The notes: generated by a model from the letters alone, not told the origin. A DNA stretch of 64,000 bases from JBDWFY01 sp965275915 (GCA_965275915.1 CBDHYI010000005.1:310001-374000), one strand, 5' to 3'; positions 16,319-26,785 are shown, counted from the stretch's first letter. Numbers and translations: made by a program.

Positions 16319-18607
16319 CTAACCGGAGTAATATCCGTCAGCGTAGTAGTAGTATGCGGGGCTTCCGCCATAACCGTATTTTGCGTGTGAGCGTGGATTC
16401 ACCCGGTTAATCACTGTTCCTATGAGCGGAACATTGTCACTCCGAAGGCGCTCAATCGCATCGTTTAAGACATTTTCCGTGGTCTCACCCCATCGTACAA
16501 CGGAAATTGCCGCGTCAATCAGAGGCGTGAGCCAGCGCCCATCGCTGACAACGAGAATTGGAGGCGTATCGACAACAATAAAATCATATTCCTGCCGCAA
16601 CTGCCGAAACAGATCGTTTATACGTTCAGAACTGAACAGCGTACTGCGCTGCTTCAGCGTCTTGGTCGCACAGATAATATCCACGCCCTGCACAGACTCG
16701 CTGTGATGTATGATTTCCTGAAGAGGCCTGTCCTTTTCAATGAACTCTTCCAGAGATCCGTCCAGGCCTCGAAAGGAAAGACATTCACTCACCCCGCTCC
16801 GATGGAGATCCAGGTCGACAAGCACAGTTCGTTGACCGTTGGTGGCGGCAACCGCCGCCAGACACATTGAAATACTCGTTTTACCCTCGCTCGGAAGACC
16901 CGATGTGACCATGACGACCTGCGGCGGACTGTTTTGACCCGATCGCCGGCAGGCCATGTACAGGGACCTGATAGCCTCCGAGAAGAAGGAGTGATTGTTT
17001 TCAGCAAGATATTTGTGCGGCGGAGGCGATTTCTCCCATAGCTTGCGCGGTATTTGCGGAATGTACGCCAAGTTAGGCAACCGCGAAATCTGGCGTGTCT
17101 GTTGCTCGGAACGTATCTTGTTGTTCAGTCCCTCCAACAACATTACAAGCACCAGAGCAAAAACTCCCGATCCGATAAACCCGGCCGCAATGATCAGTTT
17201 GCGTTTGGGAGCGGAAGGCTCCGCAGGGACTTCCGCAATTGACACAACCCTGGCAGCCGGATGCAAGATCTCAGACTGCAGGTCCAGCACACTCAGCCCG
17301 CTCAGAATCTGGTTATATCGCTCCCTGTCGGTCAGAAGTCCGCGTTCCAGTTTACTGAGAGAGATTTCAGCGTCGTTGCGTTCCTGGATACGTGTCTCCA
17401 GACTCCGTGCCTCGCTCTCCAATTCAGCAATTTTCTGACTGTTCAACTGCCGTGTTCTCGTCGCTGACGTTCTCAGCCTTTCAGCTTCCAGTCGGATTTT
17501 GTTGCGGATGTTTTGCAGTTGTGTATTGACCCTGACAAGTTCAGTTTGGCCCTCCTCTCCAACCTGCGCCATTCGCACCCGCTCCTGAAGAAGTGCATTC
17601 TCCTCTTTTTTGTGCGCAAGCAGGGCTGCGTAAGCTGGATCATTTGCGGTGACAGTATTGTCCGCGTTCTCGCTGGACAGAACTTCGGCCAGCTTCGCCA
17701 ACTGGTCTTCGGATTTCTTCAAATCGTCGTTTGCGAGTTTAAGACGCACATCCAACTGCCGGGCTTCGGCCTGAAGCTGATCGCCAATCTTATCGCCTTC
17801 GTCTTCCAATTGATGAGTGTGCCGCAGTTCGGCTATCCGCCCCTCGGACTCCGCTATTTCAGCTGCAAGTCCCTCCGCTCTTCCTCGCAAGATCGCTATG
17901 GCTGAAACATTTTCTTCTTGTTTTATCGCAAATGATCTTCTGACGTAAAAATCGGTGATCGAATTGGCCAGATCAGCGGCGCCTTTGGCATTCGGATGGG
18001 TCACCGTGACGGACATCGCGAGACTTTCGCCGGACCGTCCAACCGACATTTTCGACAATAGCGACGTAATTGTTCTATCGCGCTGGATGGCGATATCCGG
18101 CTTTGCTTTGATTTCTGACTCGCCGGAGCCGATACCCAGGGTTTCCTTAAGGCCCGATAAAGCCGAATTGATGGACTCGCCGTACCATTTTTCGGTCTGA
18201 TCAACCGGTATTTGCAGATAAGGGTTTAAATACGGGTCTTCGACCAGTTTGAACTCATCGACAATTTGACCGCCGAAGCCTCGGGACTTCATAACGTCGA
18301 TTTCTGTTTCAATCCCGACACGGTTGAATTCATCAGCATTCGTCGTCGGATCGGATTCCAGCACCCGCCGATCGTTTCTCTCCAGTACCAATGTGGAACT
18401 GGCGGTATAAGAATCCGGTATGCTGTTTGCCGCAATGACTCCGGCTGCGGTTCCCAGAACAACTATTATAAATATCAACCAGATACGCCGACGCAACAGC
18501 GCGGTAATGTCGCTGAAACTAAGCATTCCATTTTCGGATTCTGGCATAATGAATAGCTTCCGTGGCTCCGGAGAAACAAAATCATTTGAACCGGTTTTCT
18601 TAAGCAT
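16319..18607 (-). CDS. Polysaccharide co-polymerase / tyrosine autokinase (Wzc-like)
   Basis: This 762-residue protein combines an N-terminal Wzz domain (transmembrane segment LIFIIVVLGTAAGVIAA, long periplasmic coiled coil), a second transmembrane helix near 470-490, and a cytoplasmic bacterial tyrosine kinase domain. The kinase has Walker A in SGLPSEGKTS (Lys576), Walker A' in TVLVDLDLHRSG, and Walker B in FIVVDTPP. The C terminus is a tyrosine cluster (PAYYYYADGYYSG) of the sort that is autophosphorylated. It should set chain length and gate polymerisation with Wzy. No cognate phosphatase or Wza-type export porin is in the window. ATG 18547 is an alternative start. Confidence 0.92.
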   Translation of the reverse strand: MLKKTGSNDFVSPEPRKLFIMPESENGMLSFSDITALLRRRIWLIFIIVVLGTAAGVIAANSIPDSYTASSTLVLERNDRRVLESDPTTNADEFNRVGIETEIDVMKSRGFGGQIVDEFKLVEDPYLNPYLQIPVDQTEKWYGESINSALSGLKETLGIGSGESEIKAKPDIAIQRDRTITSLLSKMSVGRSGESLAMSVTVTHPNAKGAADLANSITDFYVRRSFAIKQEENVSAIAILRGRAEGLAAEIAESEGRIAELRHTHQLEDEGDKIGDQLQAEARQLDVRLKLANDDLKKSEDQLAKLAEVLSSENADNTVTANDPAYAALLAHKKEENALLQERVRMAQVGEEGQTELVRVNTQLQNIRNKIRLEAERLRTSATRTRQLNSQKIAELESEARSLETRIQERNDAEISLSKLERGLLTDRERYNQILSGLSVLDLQSEILHPAARVVSIAEVPAEPSAPKRKLIIAAGFIGSGVFALVLVMLLEGLNNKIRSEQQTRQISRLPNLAYIPQIPRKLWEKSPPPHKYLAENNHSFFSEAIRSLYMACRRSGQNSPPQVVMVTSGLPSEGKTSISMCLAAVAATNGQRTVLVDLDLHRSGVSECLSFRGLDGSLEEFIEKDRPLQEIIHHSESVQGVDIICATKTLKQRSTLFSSERINDLFRQLRQEYDFIVVDTPPILVVSDGRWLTPLIDAAISVVRWGETTENVLNDAIERLRSDNVPLIGTVINRVNPRSHAKYGYGGSPAYYYYADGYYSG

Positions 18608-19187
18608 GTGCGGTTATTCCACTATGCCCACATGACCCTACACAAAACATGCCATTGCCTATATACATTCTCGGCACGCACCTCGTCCGCAACCCAACCA
18701 CCGTCCGGTGGTCAGTAACCTACTTTAAATTCGAATCGGTATCTATCTGTTAGGCAGCGACTTGGTAAACTTTTCACATCCAAGTGGGTGCTATTCAACA
18801 AATAATCAATATGAGAGTCCCTGGGTGTTCTGAACGAACAGCCAATACACCACAGATCAGAAAACATTGCCAAAATAGTCAAATCCATATTTTTTTTGGT
18901 GCCGGTGAAGCTCCTGAGCTGAAGCGGCGCCAATGGAATTCAATTGCTTCAGTCCGCTTTTTAGCGCCACATATATGTTGCTCACTATGAACAGCCACAC
19001 TCCTGCGCGAACCTGATATACTATATTCATCCCGATCAGGTGTATCTGAAAAGATACATTTTAGCCAGATTTGCCGTGCAATCCGCTCAAACTGTCCTGG
19101 AGCGTTTCCGTCAAAACATCAAATGGATTGCGGCTTGGCAAATCGCGTCGGGAAAGACGCTGCCACTCAAGCCCTCAGCAACAGCCT
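18608..19187. other. AT-rich intergenic region upstream of the Wzc-like gene
   Basis: The 580 bases between the Wzy-like stop codon and the Wzc-like start codon hold no ORF with recognisable features. The region is AT-rich, with a T8 run near 18890. It is long enough to hold a regulated promoter for the kinase gene; I could not assign boxes or operators. Confidence 0.4.
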
Positions 19188-20411
19188 TCAAGGGCCCCTT
19201 GGTCTTCTGACCAGGGAAATCGCGGGCCCAATACCGATTAAAACCATGAGAATGATTGACCGAAAATATAAATGTGCGGAACTCATGGCGCTGAACGAAA
19301 ATGCGATCACGACCGATATCGAACACAGCAAAATCAAACCGCCGAAGGGCTGATTCCGTGTGATAACCGGAGCGATAAGTGAGGCGGCAATCATCATGAC
19401 AAAGCCTAAAAGCGTAATGATTCCGCCCTCATTTAAAAGGATCAGATACGTATTATGGACCGGGAGGCCCAGTTCACTGATAACCCGGTACTGATTGGCG
19501 CCCATACCAAGCAGCACGTACTTCTCGGCGAGGCGCCAGGATTCGACCACAAGAGCATACCGAACATCAAATGTCCCGGCGCCGGAAACATCCGCACTGG
19601 AAATTGCACTTAAAACACGGTTCTGAAACGTAACCGGCAAAAAATATTCACCCCAAAAAACGACGGAATAGGCCACAGCACATAAGAAAATGGAAGAAAA
19701 AACGAACAGCTTGAAGCTACCAGTCCCCAAAATAAATAATGAAAAAACAATAAAAGACGCGAACAAACCTGTATTGGAGCTGGTCAAAACGAGTGCAACC
19801 AGAAAAATCGCAATAAAAATGAAAAAAAGCCCCCTTTTCATTTGACGGGATAGGGTCAAAAACAACAACATGGGCAAAACAAATACTATGTGAATAGCCA
19901 AGCCATTGGGGTTGTCAAGGAAGGAAGCCAGGCGCCCGCCTGCGGTGACGAAATTGAATTGGCGAACATATCCGGATCGATAGCCGGTGTAGAATACAGC
20001 GATACCAATCACGCAAATCACAGCCATCGACAGAACGCTGCACTTCATCAGCCGGATGGACTGATCATATGGCCTCCACAGAACAGCGAAGGGCAAACAA
20101 ATATATGCGAAGGCATATTGTAAGGAAACGATCAAACCGCGCAGAGCGTCGCCATTGACAACGCTGCTGACCAACAATCCACCCAACAGCATCAATGCAC
20201 CCAACAACCAGTATTTGGTGGCCGGACCGAGTGGCGAAGCTGGCAGGCCTGTGACCGCTCTCAGAAGAAATGCAACGACAAAAAAGAGATCGCTCAGTGT
20301 GAATGACGTAGCAGGATGTCTGAATGCCGCATATGGTGCAAAGAACACCGCAATCATTAAAAACGCAAACTCTAGCTTTGCGAACACCTGAGACTTAGTT
20401 GAAACGGTCAT
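19188..20411 (-). CDS. O-antigen polymerase/ligase family membrane protein (Wzy-like)
   Basis: The 407-residue protein has ten or more hydrophobic segments and a large periplasmic loop, the layout of Wzy polymerases and WaaL ligases. The loop region carries FDVRYALVVESWRLAEKYVLLGMGANQYR and the following NTYLILLNEGG, which matches the W-x(n)-G-x-G-x-N...HN-x-Y/L pattern around the Wzy_C domain. It should join lipid-linked repeat units in the periplasm. Polymerase is favoured over ligase because a Wzc-like co-polymerase and a flippase are nearby. Sequence alone does not separate the two. Confidence 0.82.
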   Translation of the reverse strand: MTVSTKSQVFAKLEFAFLMIAVFFAPYAAFRHPATSFTLSDLFFVVAFLLRAVTGLPASPLGPATKYWLLGALMLLGGLLVSSVVNGDALRGLIVSLQYAFAYICLPFAVLWRPYDQSIRLMKCSVLSMAVICVIGIAVFYTGYRSGYVRQFNFVTAGGRLASFLDNPNGLAIHIVFVLPMLLFLTLSRQMKRGLFFIFIAIFLVALVLTSSNTGLFASFIVFSLFILGTGSFKLFVFSSIFLCAVAYSVVFWGEYFLPVTFQNRVLSAISSADVSGAGTFDVRYALVVESWRLAEKYVLLGMGANQYRVISELGLPVHNTYLILLNEGGIITLLGFVMMIAASLIAPVITRNQPFGGLILLCSISVVIAFSFSAMSSAHLYFRSIILMVLIGIGPAISLVRRPRGP

Positions 20412-20671
20412 CCGACCACATACTTGTCCAGCTCACTGATATCGGCTTCCAATTCATGGTTCCAGATTACATCTAACGGCGAGTGGATAAATACAAAAAT
20501 AGAAATTGCCAACTGCTTATTTTACACATTTTTTCGAAATAGAAATCTGTATCCAAACAACCGGATTCCGCGCATCCGACGTCACCAGTGCTTGGATTTA
20601 TACTTTGCCGACATTGAAAAGAAACCCACCGTTCCTCAAAGTGGGTAATATTGTCTGGTCACGGCGAACGA

Positions 20672-22168
20672 CTATCTGGAAACAGAATTATCTTTAGTAT
20701 CTCCTGCAAGTTCATGCAGATATTCTTCAAGATTTGTCCAGCCATCCCCGTCAAGGTCCTGTTGGCCGTCACTGGCGTCTTTGGGATTTAACCCCAAATC
20801 TAGTTCCCATTGGTCCGGCAATCCATCTTCGTCTTCATCGGCCGGAATTGCAGCCGTGGAAAGTTCGGGCCATCCCCCCACATCGGACGGATTGTTTTTC
20901 AGGAATGCTCCGGTACGATCGCGGACACTTTGGATAACACGTTCGTCGACTTCATCCCGGACGGGTTTGGTGGCGCCGGCATTGCCAAGAACTCTTTCAT
21001 AGGCGGTCTGTGCATCGCTATACGTCACGGTTAATGGCTGTATCGGTTCATCCACGATATACCGCCTCATGTTCGCGGCCAAAGCCTCCGACTGCGGAAG
21101 CACGTTATCAAAAATGTACGTTTCATCATAGTTTCCGGCAAAAAACAGCTTGAAGCCCAATTTGGATGTCTCGAATATATGCACAAGTCTGTCATTAATT
21201 CTTTGAACGCCTGCGATTTTGAAGTTACCGATGATATTTGCCTTAACCTCAGTCCACTTGTCATCAAAGCTGATGACATACTGCCACTGAGGCGAATACA
21301 GGACGTTATTGATAATATCGGTCGTGGTTCCGCTTATACTCGGAGCGATCTGAGGGTTTCTGAATTGACCGGCCGCAAACAAGTTGTGGTGAACTGAAAA
21401 GTTCCCTCCCCTGGCCAGCAACATATTGCGCGCGCGCCGCCTTTTCCCGGGACCGCCGTTCAAAAGAGGCTCGCTGATTATGCTCCATTGAATAGTGACG
21501 TTCCGCGCGTCTTGAGAATCGACCGTTTCATCGCTGCCCCAGCTCGCTGACACATGGTCTATGATGATGTCATGCGCGTTTTTTGAATACATTCCGAGCG
21601 CGCCGGAACAGCAGGAGTCAACAGCATGCGGACCCGGGCGTAACCGGATATGCCGCACGATGACATTGTGAGACCTGATCTGGAGCGAAGGAAGAAGCTG
21701 AATCGGACTGTTCCGAATGGCGATGCCCCCGCCCGGCGCAGTTTCTCCCGCAATCGTCAGGTACGGGTAATCGACGTTCAGCGGCTCGGTCTCAAGCGTT
21801 ATCGTTCCACTGACCCTGAAAATGCAGGTCCTTGGAAATCTGGCTTCCACACAGGCCCGCAGGGTACCTTCTCCGGAATCCGCGAGGGAGGTCACAAATA
21901 ATACTTTCCCCCCGCGACCGCCCCTGGCTCCCGCGCCATACCCTTCCGCGCTGGGAAAAGCGCGTATTTTTTTCTGCTGAGGCATCTTGTCCGTCGCGGT
22001 CGACGCTTGCTGGGCATAGACGGATCCCGTTGTGTTCACAGCAATCGTCGAGAAGAAAAGCGCTGCAACTGCCATTATCAGACTTCTCGAACATCTGGAA
22101 ACCGTTTGCCTGGCCGGCCTCTCAACTTTCAAACCGCATATTTCATATACCGAACGCAAAATAGTCAC
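20672..22168 (-). CDS. Secreted pectate-lyase-like polysaccharide lyase with Asp-rich C-terminal repeats
   Basis: The 498-residue protein has a signal segment (LIMAVAALFFSTIAVNTTGSVYAQQ) and a right-handed parallel beta-helix. The N-terminal signature AFPSAEGYGAGARGGRGGKVLFVTSL followed by GTLRACVEA and GTITLE, then IIDHVSASWGSDE, is that of family PL1-like lyases. The last 60 residues contain two Asp-rich segments (DEDEDGLPDQWELDLG and QDLDGDGWTNLEEYL) resembling calcium-binding EF-hand/thrombospondin-3-type repeats. In a polysaccharide locus the likely substrate is the organism's own exopolysaccharide, trimmed in the periplasm or outside the cell. The start is uncertain, since about 30 residues precede the hydrophobic segment. 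Confidence 0.82.
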   Translation of the reverse strand: MTILRSVYEICGLKVERPARQTVSRCSRSLIMAVAALFFSTIAVNTTGSVYAQQASTATDKMPQQKKIRAFPSAEGYGAGARGGRGGKVLFVTSLADSGEGTLRACVEARFPRTCIFRVSGTITLETEPLNVDYPYLTIAGETAPGGGIAIRNSPIQLLPSLQIRSHNVIVRHIRLRPGPHAVDSCCSGALGMYSKNAHDIIIDHVSASWGSDETVDSQDARNVTIQWSIISEPLLNGGPGKRRRARNMLLARGGNFSVHHNLFAAGQFRNPQIAPSISGTTTDIINNVLYSPQWQYVISFDDKWTEVKANIIGNFKIAGVQRINDRLVHIFETSKLGFKLFFAGNYDETYIFDNVLPQSEALAANMRRYIVDEPIQPLTVTYSDAQTAYERVLGNAGATKPVRDEVDERVIQSVRDRTGAFLKNNPSDVGGWPELSTAAIPADEDEDGLPDQWELDLGLNPKDASDGQQDLDGDGWTNLEEYLHELAGDTKDNSVSR

Positions 22169-22498
22169 TCCAATAGTCCACAGCCTGGCACAGGCGCCGA
22201 GTGTTTATTTGAGAGTAATGTGCTTATAAAATAAAATATCGATTGCCTTTAATCCCGAGCTGACGCAAATCCCCTAAAACAAGAGCGACCGAGTAACTCA
22301 CCCGGCCTGTCCGACACCTCCCCGATTCAAGACCCGAATCGATAAGGCGGCATGATACACATATGGTCGCCGCCGCCAATTCAACACAGACCTTGTAAAA
22401 GACTGAGGATAAGGAATATTGGAACGTCTTTCGCCGCAGGCTGGTTTGATATATTCAAATCGCAGAAAATTGCGTAATTTGAGACAGTTTCCAATCGA
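22169..22498. other. Divergent promoter region between lyase and flippase genes
   Basis: The 330 bases between two genes that read away from each other should contain both promoters. The stretch from 22200 to 22260 is AT-rich. I saw no inverted repeat long enough to name as an operator and no supportable ORF. Confidence 0.4.
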
Positions 22499-23851
22499 AT
22501 GTTGAGAAATTTTTGGAGATCGTTGATTAACGACGACGTTCTCAAGCGTCTGGCCCACAATTTGGCTTATTTATTTTCCGCGAACATGATTGTCGCGGGC
22601 CTGGGCATGCTGACCCTTGTTGTGATGGCGCGGTCACTTGGACCGACGGGCCTTGGCATATTGGCTCTGATCGAGGCTTATGCCCGGTCCGTGGATCGTG
22701 TTTTTCGTTTCGAGCCCTGGCAGACACTTGTGCGCTACGGAACAGTTGCCCTGGAGAACGAAAACAAAACCGAATTCAGAAGACTGGTAAAATATTCAAC
22801 CCTTTTTGACATGGCCGGCGGTGCGCTTTCTGCCAGTGTCGCCTTGGTCGGGCTCTATTTCGTTTCCGATTGGTTCGATCTGGAAAATGAAAGTCGAACC
22901 ATGGCAATGATTTTTGCAGTGACCCTGTACTTTGCGCTGTCGTCAACTCCGACGGCAGTCTTGCGGATATTCGATAAATTCCAACTTTTGTCCAAAATAG
23001 CTGTGGCACTTGCCTCGATACGTTTGCTGATGGCACTGACTGTGTGGCAGATGGGCGGAAGTCTGTGGGAGTTTTTGATCGTCCTGGTCATCCATCAGCT
23101 TTTGGAGCAACTGCTGCCATTGTTTTTTGCCTGGCGGGAGTTGCACAACCGAGGGCATCGGAAAATCTGGTCGCTGTCATTTGACGGGTTGCTGAGCCGC
23201 AATGCCGGCCTGCTTAAGTTTCTCTGGAATGTCAATATCAATGTGATTGCCAGAACAAGCACGCAGCGGTTTGATACGCTGTTGCTGGGTGTTTTACTCG
23301 GACCGGCCGCAGTCGGGCTGTTTCAACTGGCGAAGCGTGTCGGAATCGCGGCCCAAAGGCTGGGAAGACCGCTTCAACAGGCCGTCTATCCCGACATGGC
23401 CCGACTGTGGGCGCGCGGAGAGGTATCAAGGTTTCGCTGGATCATTCTCCGCGTAAATCTGATAATGGGGTCGACCGCGTTTGTGGCATTCGTGATCCTG
23501 TCTTTCAATATGGAAGCTATTGTGCACCTCGCCTTCGGGGAAGAATTCGTTCCAGCCGTACCGATCGTCATCGTTCAGGTCCTCGCGACCACGATCTTTC
23601 TAACCGGTAACACCATGGGACCCGCTCTGATGAGTATGGGCGAAGATCATAAACTGGTTCGCATGACGCTTCTTTCGACGACAGCTTTTTTCGTGGCCTT
23701 TGCGCCACTTGTTTTGGCTTTTGGTGCCATTGGCGCAAGCATCGGACACGTGCTCTTCAACGTGTTATGGCTCAGCGGTTGCTTATGGATCTTCCTTATT
23801 CGAACTCAGCGGTCCAATCAGCCGGCACTGGCAGACGGGGATGCTGAATAG
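22499..23851 (+). CDS. Wzx-like polysaccharide flippase
   Basis: This 450-residue protein has 12-14 hydrophobic helices and the MATE/Wzx layout: an N-terminal segment with MVIAGLGMLTLVVMARSLGPTGLGILALIEAY, the classical flippase start, and charged residues within helices. It should flip undecaprenyl-linked repeat units to the periplasm. It is the only plus-strand gene between 4 and 26 kb and diverges from the lyase gene. The last 34 bases overlap the end of the convergent GT4 gene. The predicted start lies directly after an AT-rich stretch without a strong Shine-Dalgarno. Confidence 0.88.
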   Translation: MLRNFWRSLINDDVLKRLAHNLAYLFSANMIVAGLGMLTLVVMARSLGPTGLGILALIEAYARSVDRVFRFEPWQTLVRYGTVALENENKTEFRRLVKYSTLFDMAGGALSASVALVGLYFVSDWFDLENESRTMAMIFAVTLYFALSSTPTAVLRIFDKFQLLSKIAVALASIRLLMALTVWQMGGSLWEFLIVLVIHQLLEQLLPLFFAWRELHNRGHRKIWSLSFDGLLSRNAGLLKFLWNVNINVIARTSTQRFDTLLLGVLLGPAAVGLFQLAKRVGIAAQRLGRPLQQAVYPDMARLWARGEVSRFRWIILRVNLIMGSTAFVAFVILSFNMEAIVHLAFGEEFVPAVPIVIVQVLATTIFLTGNTMGPALMSMGEDHKLVRMTLLSTTAFFVAFAPLVLAFGAIGASIGHVLFNVLWLSGCLWIFLIRTQRSNQPALADGDAE

Positions 23852-24999
23852 CCCGTGAGGTCCGCAGCGTCTTGGCCCTTCGGCGGGTCCAGCAAATCCA
23901 TTTCCCCCAGCAGCAGCCGGTTGACGGCGTGTACGTCAAATCGTTCGCACGCCAACTGATGGGAGGCTGCACCCATTTTTCCCGCCAATTCGGGATCCTG
24001 GATCAGTTTCTCCATGGCCTTTGCCAGATCAGCCGATTGCCTTGGTGGAACGATCAGACCATTTCGGCCCTGCTCGACAGTGTCTCGACACCCGGCATTA
24101 TCCGCGGTGATGATTGCCCGTCCGATGGCCATTGCTTCCAGGATCGTCCTTGGGATGCCTTCCCGGTAGTATGACGGCAGCACATATGCGCTGCAATCGG
24201 TCAGGAAGGGGCGCACGTCGTCTGTCTCGCCGAGATACTCCACAGCGCCTTCTTTAACCCATTCATCGACATCGGCTTTCGAAATTCCGGCGGGGTTTGG
24301 ATCGAATGGTCCCAGCAACTGAAATCGCACGTCAGGATACCGTGCTTTGAGCATTCTTGCCGCGTCTGCGAATTCTACGACGCCTTTGTCGCGCAGCAGG
24401 CGGGCAATCAGCAAAAACACCGGCGGATCGGCAACGACCGGCGACCGGCGATAGAGCTCCAGATCAACACCGGAGCCGGGCACCATGATGAGAGGTGTCT
24501 GTTCGCTCATCAGACGGTGATTGATAATGTCGGCCCGATCGGCATCATTATATGCAAATACTTTGTTTGCTCCGCCAAGCGCCAGCCGGTAGAGGCGCAC
24601 ACTGATCCAGCGAACCAGCGCCGCTTTGCCTTTGGGCTCCGGATCGCTGAACACGTGACCAAGCCCGGTCACAAGCGCGAAGCGCTGCTTAACCCCGGCA
24701 AGCCGGGCGGCCAGGCATCCATAGATGATCGGTTTCATCGTATAAGGAAGGACGACATCCGGCTTATGCTTGCGGAACTGGCGCCACAAAAAATACAGTG
24801 TACGGAGATCGCCAAGCGGGTTCAGGCTGGTCCGTGCCATGGGGGTCTGCACGAACTCAACACCAATTTCCCTGAGAGTTTCAATGACGCTGGTGTCTTT
24901 TTCCGGTGCAAACGCGATCACCTGATGCCCCTCCGCGGACATCTTTTTCAACAGCTCAAGCCGGAAATTCGTCAAAGAACGGGTCAGGCTGGCCACCAC
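23818..24999 (-). CDS. Glycosyltransferase family 4 protein (PglA/EpsD-like)
   Basis: This 393-residue GT-B enzyme has the acceptor domain motifs SLTNFRLELLKKMSAEGHQVIAFAP and VTGLGHVF, and the donor-domain motifs FLLIARLLRDKGVVEFADAA and SYYREGIPRTILEAMAIGRAIIT (the E-x7-E site). EGIPRTILEAMA is typical of transferases acting on undecaprenyl-linked first sugars, such as PglA, which adds GalNAc to bacillosamine. The start is GTG at 24999; in-frame residues KIAV upstream look like the usual first beta-strand, but no ATG, GTG or TTG precedes them before a stop, so either a rare start codon is used or the N terminus is slightly shortened. Confidence 0.87.
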   Translation of the reverse strand: MVASLTRSLTNFRLELLKKMSAEGHQVIAFAPEKDTSVIETLREIGVEFVQTPMARTSLNPLGDLRTLYFLWRQFRKHKPDVVLPYTMKPIIYGCLAARLAGVKQRFALVTGLGHVFSDPEPKGKAALVRWISVRLYRLALGGANKVFAYNDADRADIINHRLMSEQTPLIMVPGSGVDLELYRRSPVVADPPVFLLIARLLRDKGVVEFADAARMLKARYPDVRFQLLGPFDPNPAGISKADVDEWVKEGAVEYLGETDDVRPFLTDCSAYVLPSYYREGIPRTILEAMAIGRAIITADNAGCRDTVEQGRNGLIVPPRQSADLAKAMEKLIQDPELAGKMGAASHQLACERFDVHAVNRLLLGEMDLLDPPKGQDAADLTGYSASPSASAG

Positions 25000-25276
25000 G
25001 GCGATTTTACGACTGTTTACTGCTATTTTTCCGTCCCCCGGTGATTGGGCGCTTCCGGCTTCCGCATCACTTAATCGATCTCGGCGTTATGCCGGGAAAA
25101 TCAAATCACGATATAATATTCGTCATCAGCGCAGGATCGTGCCGATCCGCAATCCTCGTCCATATGCAGGCGAATATAGGAGAACGGCTCCTTAATCAAA
25201 ACCATCCCGCCGTGAATTTTTGGTGTTTGATTAATGACACTGTTGTCAATGGCTGTGCGCGGATCGCCGGACGTCC

Positions 25277-26641
25277 CTATTGCGGCTCCTCGACACCCAG
25301 CCTTTCCTGAAGCTCCTCCAGTGGAATACCTTTGGTTTCCGGCGCAAATTTCAGCGCGAACAAAAATCCAAGAACACAAAATCCGGAAAAAAGCGAAAAC
25401 GTCCAGACAAGACCCAGCGAGCCGCTGAGGACCGGGAACGAGAAGACGATCACAAATGTCATCGCCCAGTTGGTCAATACCGCAAGTGCCATTCCGCGGC
25501 CACGCAACTCTGTGGGAAACAATTCGGACATATAGATCCAGGGAAGCGGTCCGACGCTGATTGAAAAAAAGAAAATAAACAGACAGAGCGCATAAAGCGC
25601 GAAAATGTCATCGGAGGGCGTGGTTGTTTTCATCACATAAGCAACCGTTGCAAGACAGGCTGCCGTTCCGAAAAAACCGATAATAAGCAGCGGGCGCCGC
25701 CCGAAGCGATCGACCAGGAGCATGCTGAATGCCGTTGAACAAACCAAGATGACCCCTATGCCGACAGTGGCGGACAGTTGGGCGGTAATGGCCTGAAAAC
25801 CGAGCTGTTTCATAATTTCCGGCGCGTAAAAAATAACGACGTTGATGCCGCTGACCTGCTGAAAGAAAAACGCGATCATCGCGAAAAGCGTAATGCGCCG
25901 GATGTTCGAGGCAAACAAATGCGACCAACCGACTTCTTCCTGCCACTCCCTGTCGTCGGCCACCATCTCCCCGACCATCCGATCGACCTCACGTTGCGGC
26001 AATGAGGGCTGTACGCCGGACAACACGGATGCGGCCGCGTCCGGTTTGCCTTTCATGACCAGCCAACGCGGGCTTTCAGGGGCGGTACGGATACCAAGCA
26101 GCAGCAAAACCGCCGGCACCACCGCAACAATAAACATCAAACGCCAGACAACATTGTCGTCCGAAACCGGACTGACGCTGATGGAGGCAAGTGTCAGATC
26201 GGAAAGATAGGACGACAGGATGCCGATATTGATCATGAGCTGAAACGTCGCAACAACCCGGCCGCGCACGTCTGCCGGCGACAGTTCAGACAGATATTGC
26301 GGTGCCACGAGTGTCGAACAGCCGATGGCCACACCCATAATCAGTCGTGCAGCGGTCAGCATGAGAACATCGAATGAAAAGCTGCTCAGCGCCGTACCCA
26401 GCACAAAAAGCGCCGCGCTCCCCATCAACAGCACCCTTCGACCGTAGCGGTCGCTCATAAGTGCTCCGGCAAGAGCGCCTCCCGCAGCGCCAAGCGGGAC
26501 GGCCGCCGTCATTAATCCTTCCCAGGCCGGTGTCAAAGCAAAGACATGCTGCAGATAGGGAAGCGCGCCGGAAATTACGCCTTCATCGAAACCGAACAGG
26601 AAGCCGCACAGGGCGGCAACGATGGTGAGGCGGAGAAGCAT
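25277..26641 (-). CDS. MFS sugar porter
   Basis: This 454-residue protein is a twelve-helix sugar:proton symporter of the major facilitator superfamily. The family signatures are present in order: GFDEGVISGALPYL, the loop motif DRYGRR, PESPRWLV before the central loop, a second D-RFGRR after helix 8, and PETKGIPLEE at the C terminus. The intracellular helices and the QQ-SGINVVIFYAPEI segment in helix 7 match hexose and polyol porters. It stands alone and diverges from the phosphodiesterase gene with about 145 bases between, so the substrate is not indicated by context. Confidence 0.92.
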   Translation of the reverse strand: MLLRLTIVAALCGFLFGFDEGVISGALPYLQHVFALTPAWEGLMTAAVPLGAAGGALAGALMSDRYGRRVLLMGSAALFVLGTALSSFSFDVLMLTAARLIMGVAIGCSTLVAPQYLSELSPADVRGRVVATFQLMINIGILSSYLSDLTLASISVSPVSDDNVVWRLMFIVAVVPAVLLLLGIRTAPESPRWLVMKGKPDAAASVLSGVQPSLPQREVDRMVGEMVADDREWQEEVGWSHLFASNIRRITLFAMIAFFFQQVSGINVVIFYAPEIMKQLGFQAITAQLSATVGIGVILVCSTAFSMLLVDRFGRRPLLIIGFFGTAACLATVAYVMKTTTPSDDIFALYALCLFIFFFSISVGPLPWIYMSELFPTELRGRGMALAVLTNWAMTFVIVFSFPVLSGSLGLVWTFSLFSGFCVLGFLFALKFAPETKGIPLEELQERLGVEEPQ

Positions 26642-26785
26642 TGAAATCCCATACAGAGTTCGATGGAGCCGGCGGACCGGATTGAGAGATTGATTACGCG
26701 ACGGATGCCGCTAAGTTGTGTGTCCGCATCGACTATAGCTGATGATGCCTCAAAGCCAATCCCCGCCGGCCGGAGAAGAAATCGG

